From positions 1-16,405 of the forward strand of contig JAEOTG010000244.1 in NCBI GenBank assembly GCA_016839985.1: a DNA stretch of 16,405 nucleotides, given 5' to 3'. This document shows, one piece after another, positions 7,613 to 13,345 of the stretch (its first letter is position 1; each line of letters starts with the position of its first letter). Both the position numbers and the translations under genes were made by a program. Below the pieces are notes generated by a model. That model was not told the origin of the DNA, ran no database searches, and worked only from the letters and a program-made list of their open reading frames with translations. The stretch is from Candidatus Heimdallarchaeota archaeon (GTDB taxonomy: Archaea; Asgardarchaeota; Heimdallarchaeia; Heimdallarchaeales; Heimdallarchaeaceae).

Positions 7613-9022
7613 CTATTGCTTTTTACTTAATGAAATGACGTAACTATGTACTTTCTTACCCACTCTTTCTGCAGCTGGTGGGTCATAATTTGAGAGTACG
7701 ATAACTGTATATTCAATAGGTTTGTAGATTGCATAATGAGAATTAATTCCAGGTGCTCCTCCATTATGACCGTATCTTTTTATCTCATTAAAAGAATGTT
7801 CACCAATTCCATAACCATATAGAATATCACTATTTCCTGGTTCCACTTGCACTTTTCCAGTAGTAACATTTTTTGTAAACTCTTCGTTCAAAATTTTATA
7901 TGAAAATAATGCTTTACTAAAACGAAGAAGGTCGTTCGCTGTGGAATAACCACCACCAGCAGCACTACCTCTGTTGCGAACTACTTGAATGTTGGAAACC
8001 CAGGTATCTGACTTTTTCATACTTCCTGAAGTGAATTTTGTGTATCCTTGAGCCATATTAGGTACAGTTTCATCAATTCGATAACTATCTGAATCACACA
8101 TACCAGCTGGTAAAAAGACTTCTTCTCTCACATAATCATAATATGATCTACCACTTACTTTCTCTATTATCGCACCAAGAACTTCAAAACCTGAATTGCT
8201 ATATTGGAATCTTTCTCCAGGATTGAATGCAAGTTTTTCTTTTTCTATGAGTTTCAAGAAATCCATAATCTCTGTGTATTTATCCTTGTTTTTCATGTAT
8301 TCTTCATTGAAGAAGTTCCCAAGACCTGAAGAATGAGTTAATAAGTGATGAACCTTAACTTTATCTGATTGATCAATATTAAACTCAGGAAGGAATTTTG
8401 AAACAGTATCCTCAAATGAGAGTTTCTCTTCTTGGACTAATTTTGCAATAGCAACGCTTGTGAATATTTTATTCATTGAACCAAGATTAAATTTCGTATC
8501 TAAATCATTAGGAGTTTTAAGAGATTTGTCTGCATATCCTTCACACTTATGATAGAGAATTTTTCCTTTTTTTGCAATTACTAGGACACCTGAAAATAGA
8601 TTTTTCTCAACCAATTTCCTAATATCTTCCTCAATCGCTTCTATCATTTCTTCTTCTGATTCAATCTTCGCTAGGAACTCTTTTGGTGTATCAGCTGGTC
8701 TTCGTCCCATCATTTTAATATACACTGGGTCGGTTTCTGTTAAAAATAAGACACTTCTAATCCAATCATCATTTTCCTTATCGTATAGAGTTGCAGAAAT
8801 CACATCAGGTTCTTCAAAAACTATCTTGTAAATATCTAGTTCACCTGATAACTGATGCATTTGCTTAATGCTAAGAAATAAGTCATGAATTCCTTTCTTT
8901 TCTACTCTTTCAGGATTCCAGTTTTTTTTAATAAAATCTCTAATGATATCATCTTCCCCCAAGTTAACTATTTTAACAAAATCTTCCATTAATTTCTCGG
9001 CTTCTTCTTTATCAATCATCAT
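7613..9022 (-). CDS. beta-lactamase family serine hydrolase with N-terminal NTF2-like domain
   Basis: The protein has 469 residues. Residues ~5-105 resemble the NTF2-like module often fused to class C-type serine hydrolases, ending in the usual RRPAD linker. The catalytic domain spans ~125-465. It has the S-x-x-K pair Ser182/Lys185 (GSMNKIF), the Y-x-N motif Tyr274-Asn276 (FQYSNSGF), HLLTHSSGL at 226-234 and the third motif H-N-G at 419-421 (YGHNGGAPGIN). There is no signal peptide, so it is probably cytoplasmic and more likely an esterase or peptidase than a resistance enzyme. Its presumed TATA box at 9053-9059 shares a short intergenic region with the divergent gene at 9127. Confidence 0.92.
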   Translation of the reverse strand: MMIDKEEAEKLMEDFVKIVNLGEDDIIRDFIKKNWNPERVEKKGIHDLFLSIKQMHQLSGELDIYKIVFEEPDVISATLYDKENDDWIRSVLFLTETDPVYIKMMGRRPADTPKEFLAKIESEEEMIEAIEEDIRKLVEKNLFSGVLVIAKKGKILYHKCEGYADKSLKTPNDLDTKFNLGSMNKIFTSVAIAKLVQEEKLSFEDTVSKFLPEFNIDQSDKVKVHHLLTHSSGLGNFFNEEYMKNKDKYTEIMDFLKLIEKEKLAFNPGERFQYSNSGFEVLGAIIEKVSGRSYYDYVREEVFLPAGMCDSDSYRIDETVPNMAQGYTKFTSGSMKKSDTWVSNIQVVRNRGSAAGGGYSTANDLLRFSKALFSYKILNEEFTKNVTTGKVQVEPGNSDILYGYGIGEHSFNEIKRYGHNGGAPGINSHYAIYKPIEYTVIVLSNYDPPAAERVGKKVHSYVISLSKKQ

Positions 9023-9052
9023 TCATCACAAACTAACTTTTTATTTTAAACA

Positions 9053-9059
9053 TTTATAT
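9053..9059 (-). promoter_or_regulatory. TATA-like box for the serine hydrolase gene
   Basis: The minus strand reads atataaa 31-37 nt upstream of the ATG at 9022, in the 104-nt divergent region shared with the gene at 9127. Confidence 0.5.
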
Positions 9060-9126
9060 CACATCATGATTTGTTTCAGTAATCCGTTAGATTAATAAGT
9101 ATAGAAGAGAAATTTACACGATTTAC

Positions 9127-9351
9127 TTGCTCGAAATAATTGGTCAAATCATTATATTCTCATTTACTTTTTCTTCTTTAGCAGTCATTATTCTAGTTAT
9201 TATCCTGCCAATAAGGATTAATACTTATTTTAAAACTGATAAAAAAGAGGAACACAAAAAATACTTGTTAAAATTGGGTTTGATTACACTTTCTTCAGTA
9301 GCTGTTCTTGTTTTTACTTCATGTTTATTGTTTATTACAGAATGGTTTTAG
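9127..9351 (+). CDS. small two-helix membrane protein
   Basis: The protein has 74 residues from a TTG start; there is no internal Met. A first hydrophobic helix spans residues ~5-28, a charged linker (FKTDKKEEHKKY) residues 35-46, and a second helix ~50-72 ending in ITEWF. The helix-loop-helix pattern with a basic/acidic loop is a plausible hairpin membrane protein. A TATA-like stretch (taataagtatag, 9092-9103) lies ~24-35 nt before the TTG, consistent with a nearly leaderless transcript. It is divergent from the serine hydrolase and upstream of small-protein copy 2. No family is recognised. Confidence 0.55.
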   Translation: MLEIIGQIIIFSFTFSSLAVIILVIILPIRINTYFKTDKKEEHKKYLLKLGLITLSSVAVLVFTSCLLFITEWF

Positions 9352-9374
9352 TCCATTTTTTTATTTTGCTGTTC

Positions 9375-9424
9375 TTGGTCACCTATTGGTCACTTTTTCT
9401 CACCAGCTTCAAAATGAGTGACCA
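9375..9424. promoter_or_regulatory. TTGGTCAC repeat cluster upstream of small-protein copy 2
   Basis: TTGGTCAC occurs at 9375-9382 and again at 9386-9393, a spacing of 11 nt or one helical turn. The inverted form GTGACCA occurs at 9418-9424, 27 nt before the ATG of copy 2. The same heptamer is part of the palindrome upstream of copy 1, so a shared regulator is likely. Confidence 0.5.
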
Positions 9425-9450
9425 GATAAGGTATACATAAGTGAAAAAAA

Positions 9451-9573
9451 ATGGCAGAAAAAATCAAACAAGAAAAAACAGAAAACCAAAACGAATGGAT
9501 CTATAATCATGAAGTAAGAAAGGTTGAGAAAAAGAACATTGGATCCTATAACGGCCATACCTTTATCTACTAA
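9451..9573 (+). CDS. 40-residue small protein, copy 2 of a duplicated pair
   Basis: From ATG at 9451 it encodes 40 residues, MAEKIKQEK at the start, NEWIYNHE in the middle and GHTFIY at the end; 31 positions are shared with copy 1 at 7459-7581. The GTG at 9441 that corresponds to the upstream GTG of copy 1 is out of frame here because the A-run is one base longer. That makes the ATG the real start and supports TTG in copy 1. Similarity continues into the stop and a few bases beyond (TAACCTTTC), as expected of a duplication. The product is unknown: charged head, aromatic tail, no Cys. Confidence 0.75.
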   Translation: MAEKIKQEKTENQNEWIYNHEVRKVEKKNIGSYNGHTFIY

Positions 9574-9610
9574 CCTTTCAAAATTTTTCTAATTTTATGG
9601 ATATAAGTAG

Positions 9611-9618
9611 TTTTATAT
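9611..9618 (+). promoter_or_regulatory. TATA box for the methyltransferase gene
   Basis: TTTTATAT lies 34-41 nt before the ATG at 9652. A start of transcription ~25 nt downstream would leave a short leader carrying TGAGG (9641-9645). Confidence 0.55.
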
Positions 9619-9651
9619 CTCATATTGAGAATATTACCTTTGAGGATTTTT

Positions 9652-10251
9652 ATGAAAAGAAAAGCTTTAAAATTCACTTCTTTCAAGAATGAAGATCAAG
9701 CAAGAAAATATTCTTACAAAACTGCGAAACAACTTGAAAGAATAAGTAAAAGCTTTGTTTCAGTTATCAAAAGTATGGGTATATCTTCTGGTAGAGTTCT
9801 AGATATTGGCACAGGTTCAGGAACTTTAGCTATAGGTTTGTGCAAGGAGTTTCCTGATATCAATGTTATCGGAATAGATATCTCTGATTTGATTCTACCT
9901 TTTGCTAGAGAAAATGCTGAAAAAAGCAATTTAACATCAAGAATTACTTTTGTCGAAGGTAATGCAGAAAATATGCCTTTTGAGGATAAAACTTTCGATT
10001 TAGTAGTTAGTAGCAATACGCTTCATTTAATAGATAATCCTGTAAAAATGTTTAATGAAATTAATAGAGTACTAAAAAATGGTGGAAAGTTCTTCATTAG
10101 TGATTTTAGGAGAAATTTCTTTTGTCTAATTTCAGGGCACATTAGAGCTTCTTATACTTCTAAAGAAATAAAGAAAGTCTTAGAGGATTCAAAACTAGGA
10201 AATTGGATGGTTAAGGATTACTTCTTTTGGATTAGTATTCTATCTCCGTAG
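9652..10251 (+). CDS. class I SAM-dependent methyltransferase
   Basis: The protein has 199 residues from the ATG at 9652, chosen over the TTG at 9625 because TGAGG sits 7 nt before it and the TATA box at 9611-9618 would place the transcript start after the TTG. Motif I is RVLDIGTGSGTLAI (48-61), the acidic loop VIGIDIS (72-78), motif II VEGNAENMPFEDKTFDLVVS (101-120) and motif III LKNGGKFFISDF (141-152). This is the Methyltransf_11 arrangement seen in small-molecule and UbiE-like enzymes. The C-terminus is short, so substrate-binding elements are minimal. The substrate is not deducible; it is convergent with the next, membrane-bound methyltransferase gene. Confidence 0.88.
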   Translation: MKRKALKFTSFKNEDQARKYSYKTAKQLERISKSFVSVIKSMGISSGRVLDIGTGSGTLAIGLCKEFPDINVIGIDISDLILPFARENAEKSNLTSRITFVEGNAENMPFEDKTFDLVVSSNTLHLIDNPVKMFNEINRVLKNGGKFFISDFRRNFFCLISGHIRASYTSKEIKKVLEDSKLGNWMVKDYFFWISILSP

Positions 10252-10284
10252 GTTTGAGTTTTAGATTTGGTTTTTCAAAAATCT

Positions 10285-10827
10285 TCAATTTTTCCTAAAT
10301 TTCGTTCCTGGTATCCATTTTGGCACTTCTTTTTTATAATCTTCATATTCTTTTCCAAATTGCTTCAAAAGTAACTTCTCTTCATAAGTTGCAATATATT
10401 CATAGAACATGACTATTATTACCCAGAAACCTAATGAAATCAAGGACATTGTTAATAGAATCCATCCTACATAAACAAGAATTGAACCTAGATAAATTGG
10501 GTGACGAGAATATGCAAATACACCAGTTTTTATTATTTCAGGAGGATCCCTTACTTCCTTAAAGACTTGTTTTAATCCTTTATAAGCGAAAAATCCTGCT
10601 ACTAAGAACAATACGACAGCTATTGGAGCTCTAATGTACATATATACATAATCTGCTAAGAATGTAGAGAATCTGAAATAGAAAGAATCGAAACCCCAGA
10701 TAAACAAGAAAGTAATTAGAAAGAATAATTGCCCCAAATCTGAAATTTTATGCTCACCAGCTATATCCTCACGTTCTTCATAAGCACTTCTTTTGTATCC
10801 TTTTAGTTCTTCATCTTGTTTATTCAT
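10285..10827 (-). CDS. ICMT/PEMT-family membrane methyltransferase
   Basis: The protein has 180 residues from the ATG at 10827; the open frame extends to a TTG at 10890, but a TATA-like taataaat at 10851-10858 fits a leaderless ATG. Hydrophobic helices lie at about 33-50, 65-82, 112-130 and 131-146. The SAM-binding signature is complete: GVFAYSRHPIYLG at 102-114 (RHP-x-Y-x-G), Glu149-Glu150, then LLKQFGKEYEDYKKEVPKWIP ending at residue 173. The family methylates prenylcysteine carboxyl groups, phospholipids or other membrane substrates; which one applies here is open. Confidence 0.85.
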   Translation of the reverse strand: MNKQDEELKGYKRSAYEEREDIAGEHKISDLGQLFFLITFLFIWGFDSFYFRFSTFLADYVYMYIRAPIAVVLFLVAGFFAYKGLKQVFKEVRDPPEIIKTGVFAYSRHPIYLGSILVYVGWILLTMSLISLGFWVIIVMFYEYIATYEEKLLLKQFGKEYEDYKKEVPKWIPGTKFRKN

Positions 10828-10850
10828 CGAAGAATTAAGCAGATTGAAGT

Positions 10851-10858
10851 ATTTATTA
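10851..10858 (-). promoter_or_regulatory. TATA-like box for the ICMT/PEMT-family gene
   Basis: The minus strand reads taataaat 24-31 nt upstream of the ATG at 10827, which favours that start over the TTG at 10890. Confidence 0.4.
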
Positions 10859-10974
10859 TTATTTAAATCAAGAGAAAAAAAAGGTAACAAGTAGAATCTA
10901 GCAAAATAGCGTTATTTTTTCATTTTTCAGAAAAATTCTTCAACTACATTGTATACTATTATTCTCAATAAGAT

Positions 10975-11259
10975 ATGAGGAAGCACAAGATGTACAAACT
11001 CAAAGTTAGTGTAACAAGTATGCTTGGGAAATGTCCAAATCACGAAATTGGAGATTATTTCATAATAGAGAATGATGTTTTATTTGTTCCAGATGGAGAG
11101 AAAGTCTGCATTTGGTCGTTATCCACTTTACTTCCCTTTTTATCTGGTATCCAACGAAAACATGATGAAGAGTCTGATTGGTTGTCTGATACAAAATATA
11201 TTGAATGTCCTGATCCTGAGGTTAAACTTATTTGGGAAATTGAGAAAATCGATGTTTGA
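10975..11259 (+). CDS. TIGR04076-family protein
   Basis: The protein has 94 residues from ATG at 10975, or 89 from the ATG at 10990, where the family's usual M-Y-K-L-K-V beginning falls. A TATA-like gtatacta at 10951-10958 would start the RNA at about the first ATG, leaving the choice open. The family pattern is clear: GKC at 18-20, NHEIGDYF at 22-29, VCIWSLSTLLPFL at 44-56, and CPDPEV at 78-83 followed by a beta strand. Conserved Cys20, Cys45 and Cys78 could bind metal or a cofactor. The family occurs in anaerobic bacteria and archaea and has no established function that I know of. A single-gene unit before msrB is likely. Confidence 0.75.
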   Translation: MRKHKMYKLKVSVTSMLGKCPNHEIGDYFIIENDVLFVPDGEKVCIWSLSTLLPFLSGIQRKHDEESDWLSDTKYIECPDPEVKLIWEIEKIDV

Positions 11260-11290
11260 TATTTGTAAAGTATTTTTGTTAAAGAATTAG

Positions 11291-11300
11291 TTTTATTTAT
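11291..11300 (+). promoter_or_regulatory. TATA-like box for msrB
   Basis: TTTTATTTAT lies 24-33 nt before the ATG at 11324, consistent with a very short leader. Confidence 0.45.
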
Positions 11301-11323
11301 CCTCTTTACTAATTGTTAATCAT

Positions 11324-11746
11324 ATGAATTCAACCAAGAAATCAGAAAAAGAATGGAAAGAAGAATTATCAGACGAACAATATAGAGTTCTTCGATTGAA
11401 AGGTACTGAACCAGCATTTTCAGGTAAGTTTTGGAATCACAATGAAAAAGGTTCGTACAAATGTGCAGGTTGTGGAACTCTTCTCTTCACTTCAGATACA
11501 AAGTTTGATTCCAGATGTGGTTGGCCTAGTTTTCATTCTCCAGAAAAGGAAGATAGCATTGATGAGCAGCAAGACATGACACATGGCATGATTAGAACAG
11601 AGGTTCTTTGTAAAAACTGTGGTGGTCATCTTGGGCATGTTTTTGATGATGGACCTAAGCCTACTGGTCTTAGATATTGTATTAATTCAATTTCATTAGA
11701 GTTTGAGAAAAAAAATAATAAAAATAAAAAAAGTAAAACTGACTGA
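11324..11746 (+). CDS. msrB: peptide-methionine (R)-S-oxide reductase MsrB
   Basis: The protein has 140 residues, the standard MsrB length. It repairs the R-epimer of methionine sulfoxide in proteins. The zinc site is complete (Cys47, Cys50 in CAGC; Cys96, Cys99 in CKNC). Catalytic Cys119 is in RYCINS and the resolving Cys65 in RCGWPSF, so a thioredoxin-recycled, two-cysteine mechanism is expected. GHLGHVFDDGP at 101-111 is the family's signature loop. The last 15 residues are an unusual Lys/Asn-rich tail (NNKNKKSK). No msrA is present in the window. The gene is convergent with the zinc-ribbon operon, with a hairpin between them. Confidence 0.97.
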   Translation: MNSTKKSEKEWKEELSDEQYRVLRLKGTEPAFSGKFWNHNEKGSYKCAGCGTLLFTSDTKFDSRCGWPSFHSPEKEDSIDEQQDMTHGMIRTEVLCKNCGGHLGHVFDDGPKPTGLRYCINSISLEFEKKNNKNKKSKTD

Positions 11747-11752
11747 GCCAGG

Positions 11753-11775
11753 AAGTAAATTTGTTTTCTTTACTT
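11753..11775. terminator. hairpin between convergent genes
   Basis: AAGTAAA (11753-11759) pairs with TTTACTT (11769-11775) around a 9-nt loop, 7 nt after the msrB stop and touching the stop of the minus-strand zinc-ribbon gene. It could end transcription in both directions; there is no long T-run on the plus side. Confidence 0.4.
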
Positions 11776-12046
11776 AGGATCTTCTTGGTTTTACTTTTTG
11801 ATAACAAATTTTGCAATATACTGGTCGATTTCCATCAGGTCTAAAAGGTACTTGAGTCTCTGCTTCACACATGGAACATATGGTTTTATAGAGTCTATTG
11901 GTTCTTCTTTTATCGTTTCTATTAGTGTATTTTTCACTTTTGTACTTATCATAAGGTCGTCTATCTTGTTCTCTATAAGACGATTTATTATAACTACTTC
12001 CATTGAATTTAGAGCTATAATCTCTATTTGAATCACGTGTTGTCAT
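11774..12046 (-). CDS. CxxC-x17-CxxC zinc-ribbon protein with Arg/Tyr/Ser-rich N-terminus
   Basis: The protein has 90 residues from ATG at 12046. The frame opens earlier at GTG 12055, but that GTG lies inside AAGGTGA, which makes a good ribosome site 6-7 nt before the ATG. Residues 57-81 are CSMC, exactly 17 residues including VPFRPDGNRPVY, then CKIC: the CxxC-x17-CxxC domain (known as TIGR04272). The first ~50 residues have no hydrophobic core and are rich in Arg, Lys, Tyr, Ser, Asn and Asp, as in disordered RNA-binding tails. A nucleic-acid role is inference. It is the last gene of a minus-strand unit with the lysine-rich and acidic microproteins, 17 nt after the former. Confidence 0.82.
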   Translation of the reverse strand: MTTRDSNRDYSSKFNGSSYNKSSYREQDRRPYDKYKSEKYTNRNDKRRTNRLYKTICSMCEAETQVPFRPDGNRPVYCKICYQKVKPRRS

Positions 12047-12063
12047 AACTGTCACCTTTCTGT

Positions 12064-12168
12064 TTATTTCTTTTTAGTAGTAGTTTTAGTTTTTTGACCT
12101 GTTTTGGTTTTTTGACCTGTTGTAGGTTTTTTCTTTTTAGGAACTGGCTTTTTCTTTGACTTAGACAT
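12064..12168 (-). CDS. 34-residue lysine-rich microprotein
   Basis: From ATG at 12168 the peptide has 15 Lys in 34 residues and no acidic residue (net about +15): MSKSKKKPVPKKKKP, then TGQKTK twice (residues 17-28) and TTTKKK. The start is chosen because GAGGG lies 7 nt before it. The same frame is open to 12264, but that part runs in the shadow of the acidic gene. The gene begins 10 nt after the acidic gene's stop, and its ribosome site overlaps that stop (TGAGGG), suggesting coupled translation. It resembles lysine-rich tails of nucleic-acid-binding proteins or a polyanion-binding peptide; function unknown. Confidence 0.6.
   Translation of the reverse strand: MSKSKKKPVPKKKKPTTGQKTKTGQKTKTTTKKK
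12085..12120 (-). repeat. 18-nt tandem duplication in the lysine-rich gene
   Basis: Two 18-nt units (12085-12102 and 12103-12120) differ at one base and encode TGQKTK twice. The period matches the EEDWYE repeat in the neighbouring acidic gene. Confidence 0.8.
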
Positions 12169-12178
12169 TTTTTGTCCC

Positions 12179-12292
12179 TCAATATTCTTCTTCCTGGTCC
12201 TCATACCAGTCTTCTTCTTCGTACCAGTCTTCTTCCTGGTCTTCTTCGACCCATTCATCATCAATGGGTTGTTTCTTTTCCCTAGGATCCAT
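12179..12292 (-). CDS. 37-residue acidic microprotein
   Basis: From ATG at 12292 this short frame encodes 37 residues with 20 Asp/Glu and only three basic residues (net about -17). It starts MDPREKKQPIDDEWV, contains EEDWYE twice in tandem (residues 20-31) and ends DQEEEY. It has three Trp and three Tyr, which would let an acidic peptide dock on a basic or aromatic surface. A TATA-like aaatataca (12311-12319) lies 19-27 nt upstream; GGAG sits ~14 nt before the ATG. It is the first of three short genes, followed at once by a lysine-rich peptide of nearly equal and opposite charge. No family is recognised. Confidence 0.6.
   Translation of the reverse strand: MDPREKKQPIDDEWVEEDQEEDWYEEEDWYEDQEEEY
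12200..12235 (-). repeat. 18-nt tandem duplication in the acidic gene
   Basis: Two 18-nt units encode EEDWYE twice with only third-position differences (tac/tat, gaa/gag). Confidence 0.75.
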
Positions 12293-12310
12293 TATGTTCT
12301 TATCTCCGGG

Positions 12311-12319
12311 TGTATATTT
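12311..12319 (-). promoter_or_regulatory. TATA-like box for the three-gene small-protein unit
   Basis: The minus strand reads aaatataca 19-27 nt before the ATG of the acidic peptide, consistent with a nearly leaderless transcript. Confidence 0.35.
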
Positions 12320-12351
12320 GCTTTATCTCCTCAACCCCAAGTGTAAAGTAA

Positions 12352-12364
12352 CATCTTCAAGATG
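12352..12364. promoter_or_regulatory. palindrome in the 263-nt divergent region
   Basis: CATCTT-C-AAGATG is a perfect palindrome 33 nt upstream of the minus-strand TATA-like box and ~190 nt before the divergent gene at 12556. A possible operator; the rest of 12293-12555 is A/T-rich without other structure I can support. Confidence 0.3.
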
Positions 12365-12513
12365 AGATGATTAGGCAAAAAATGGATTTTGAATCTGAGA
12401 TATAAAGCTTTCTATGATTCTAATTTTATAAAAAAAATCGATAGAATTTCTAACAAAAAACTACTCTAAAAAAAAGTCTTTCTTTTTTGATTTTTTTAAC
12501 TAAAAATGAAAAG

Positions 12514-12522
12514 TTTATATTA
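12514..12522 (+). promoter_or_regulatory. TATA box for the PARP-finger gene
   Basis: TTTATATTA lies 34-42 nt before the TTG at 12556, consistent with a transcript starting ~12-15 nt before the codon. Confidence 0.55.
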
Positions 12523-12555
12523 AAAAGATGAGATATTAAATACTAGTGGAAAAAA

Positions 12556-13248
12556 TTGAAATTTCAGCTAAATCCGAAGAAAGAATGGGGTTTTTTTATT
12601 AATCCTAACAATTTTCAAATTGGTGAATTGAAAGGAGAAATTCCTAATGGTTATTTCATAATTCTTCGAATAAGAAGTTTTGAAGACTCAATAGGAAAGA
12701 CTGTAATCAGAAATCATTATGGATTAGTATCTAAAGATCAAATGAATTATTTATCGAAGAAGCAATTATCTTCGAGATTATCAGAGAGCTGTGCAAAGTT
12801 TATTCTAAAAAACAATAAACTTCCACCTAAAGTTTCTATTGAAAAAAAACCAAAAGAAAAGAAATCAATAGAATTAGCTTTTAGCTTTAGTCAATATGAC
12901 ATATTTCATCTTAAGATAACAGAGGAAATGCTTAATGGAAAAAATCCTAAAAACACATTAGAACATATTATCGAATCTTCCAGTAGAAATTTATATGAAA
13001 TAGAAAAGGAAAAAATTTGGAAAATTGAATATGCTCCAAATGGTAGATCATTATGTAAGAAATGCAAAAGACAAATAAAGGAGAGAGAGATTAGATTAGG
13101 AGAACCAATTTACAGTGACGAGCATTTATCTTTTCAATGGAATCATCTGAACTGCATAAATTTATCCAAATTAAAAAGAAGCATGGTTACTGGATTGGAT
13201 AATTTGGAAGAAGCAGATAAGAAGAGAATTGAAAAGAAACTTAAATAA
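12556..13248 (+). CDS. protein with C-terminal PARP-type zinc finger
   Basis: The protein has 230 residues from TTG at 12556. The first ~150 residues are unrecognised and contain a lysine-rich linker (~92-103). Residues ~158-200 match the PARP-type finger: EYAPNGRSLCKKCKRQI, IRLGEP, then WNHLNC, giving the C-C-H-C ligands Cys167, Cys170, His197 and Cys200. The tail VTGLDNLEEADKKRI (211-225) resembles the I-x-G-x2-x-L-x3-D segment that follows these fingers in PARP1, DNA ligase III and plant ZDP. In eukaryotes this finger recognises DNA nicks and breaks. A role in sensing damaged DNA is inference; no ADP-ribosyltransferase, ligase or phosphatase domain is present. Confidence 0.75.
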   Translation: MKFQLNPKKEWGFFINPNNFQIGELKGEIPNGYFIILRIRSFEDSIGKTVIRNHYGLVSKDQMNYLSKKQLSSRLSESCAKFILKNNKLPPKVSIEKKPKEKKSIELAFSFSQYDIFHLKITEEMLNGKNPKNTLEHIIESSSRNLYEIEKEKIWKIEYAPNGRSLCKKCKRQIKEREIRLGEPIYSDEHLSFQWNHLNCINLSKLKRSMVTGLDNLEEADKKRIEKKLK

Positions 13249-13314
13249 ATATTTAAACAATTGCTTTAAATTTCTGATAAATTGAATTGATTGTTTGTAT
13301 AAGTCTCGAACAAA

Positions 13315-13323
13315 GTTTTTATC
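13315..13323 (+). promoter_or_regulatory. TATA-like box for the TrkA-N membrane protein gene
   Basis: GTTTTTATC lies 23-31 nt before the ATG at 13346, the spacing for a leaderless archaeal transcript. Confidence 0.4.
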
Positions 13324-13345
13324 TTGTGTTTTTTATCTTTAATAT

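Noticed and set aside
7613..9022. Antibiotic-resistance beta-lactamase
   Set aside because: The catalytic motifs fit, but there is no signal peptide and the NTF2-like N-terminus is typical of general serine hydrolases.
9441..9452. GTG start for small-protein copy 2, as in copy 1
   Set aside because: It is out of frame with the conserved reading frame because of one extra A.
9714..10016. Minus-strand frame inside the methyltransferase gene
   Set aside because: It is antisense to conserved SAM-binding motifs and has no features of its own.
10828..10890. N-terminal extension of the ICMT/PEMT-like protein to a TTG
   Set aside because: The stretch contains the likely TATA box (10851-10858) and adds residues not needed by the family.
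11791..12036. Other open frames over the zinc-ribbon gene on both strands
   Set aside because: The real frame has the diagnostic CxxC-x17-CxxC domain; the others have no motif and no ribosome site.
12085..12250. CRISPR or satellite-like array
   Set aside because: The repeats are two copies each, in frame and coding, with no spacers.
12064..12264. A single 66-residue lysine-rich protein
   Set aside because: Its first 32 codons lie in the shadow of the acidic 37-codon gene, and a GAGGG site points to the internal ATG at 12168 as the start.
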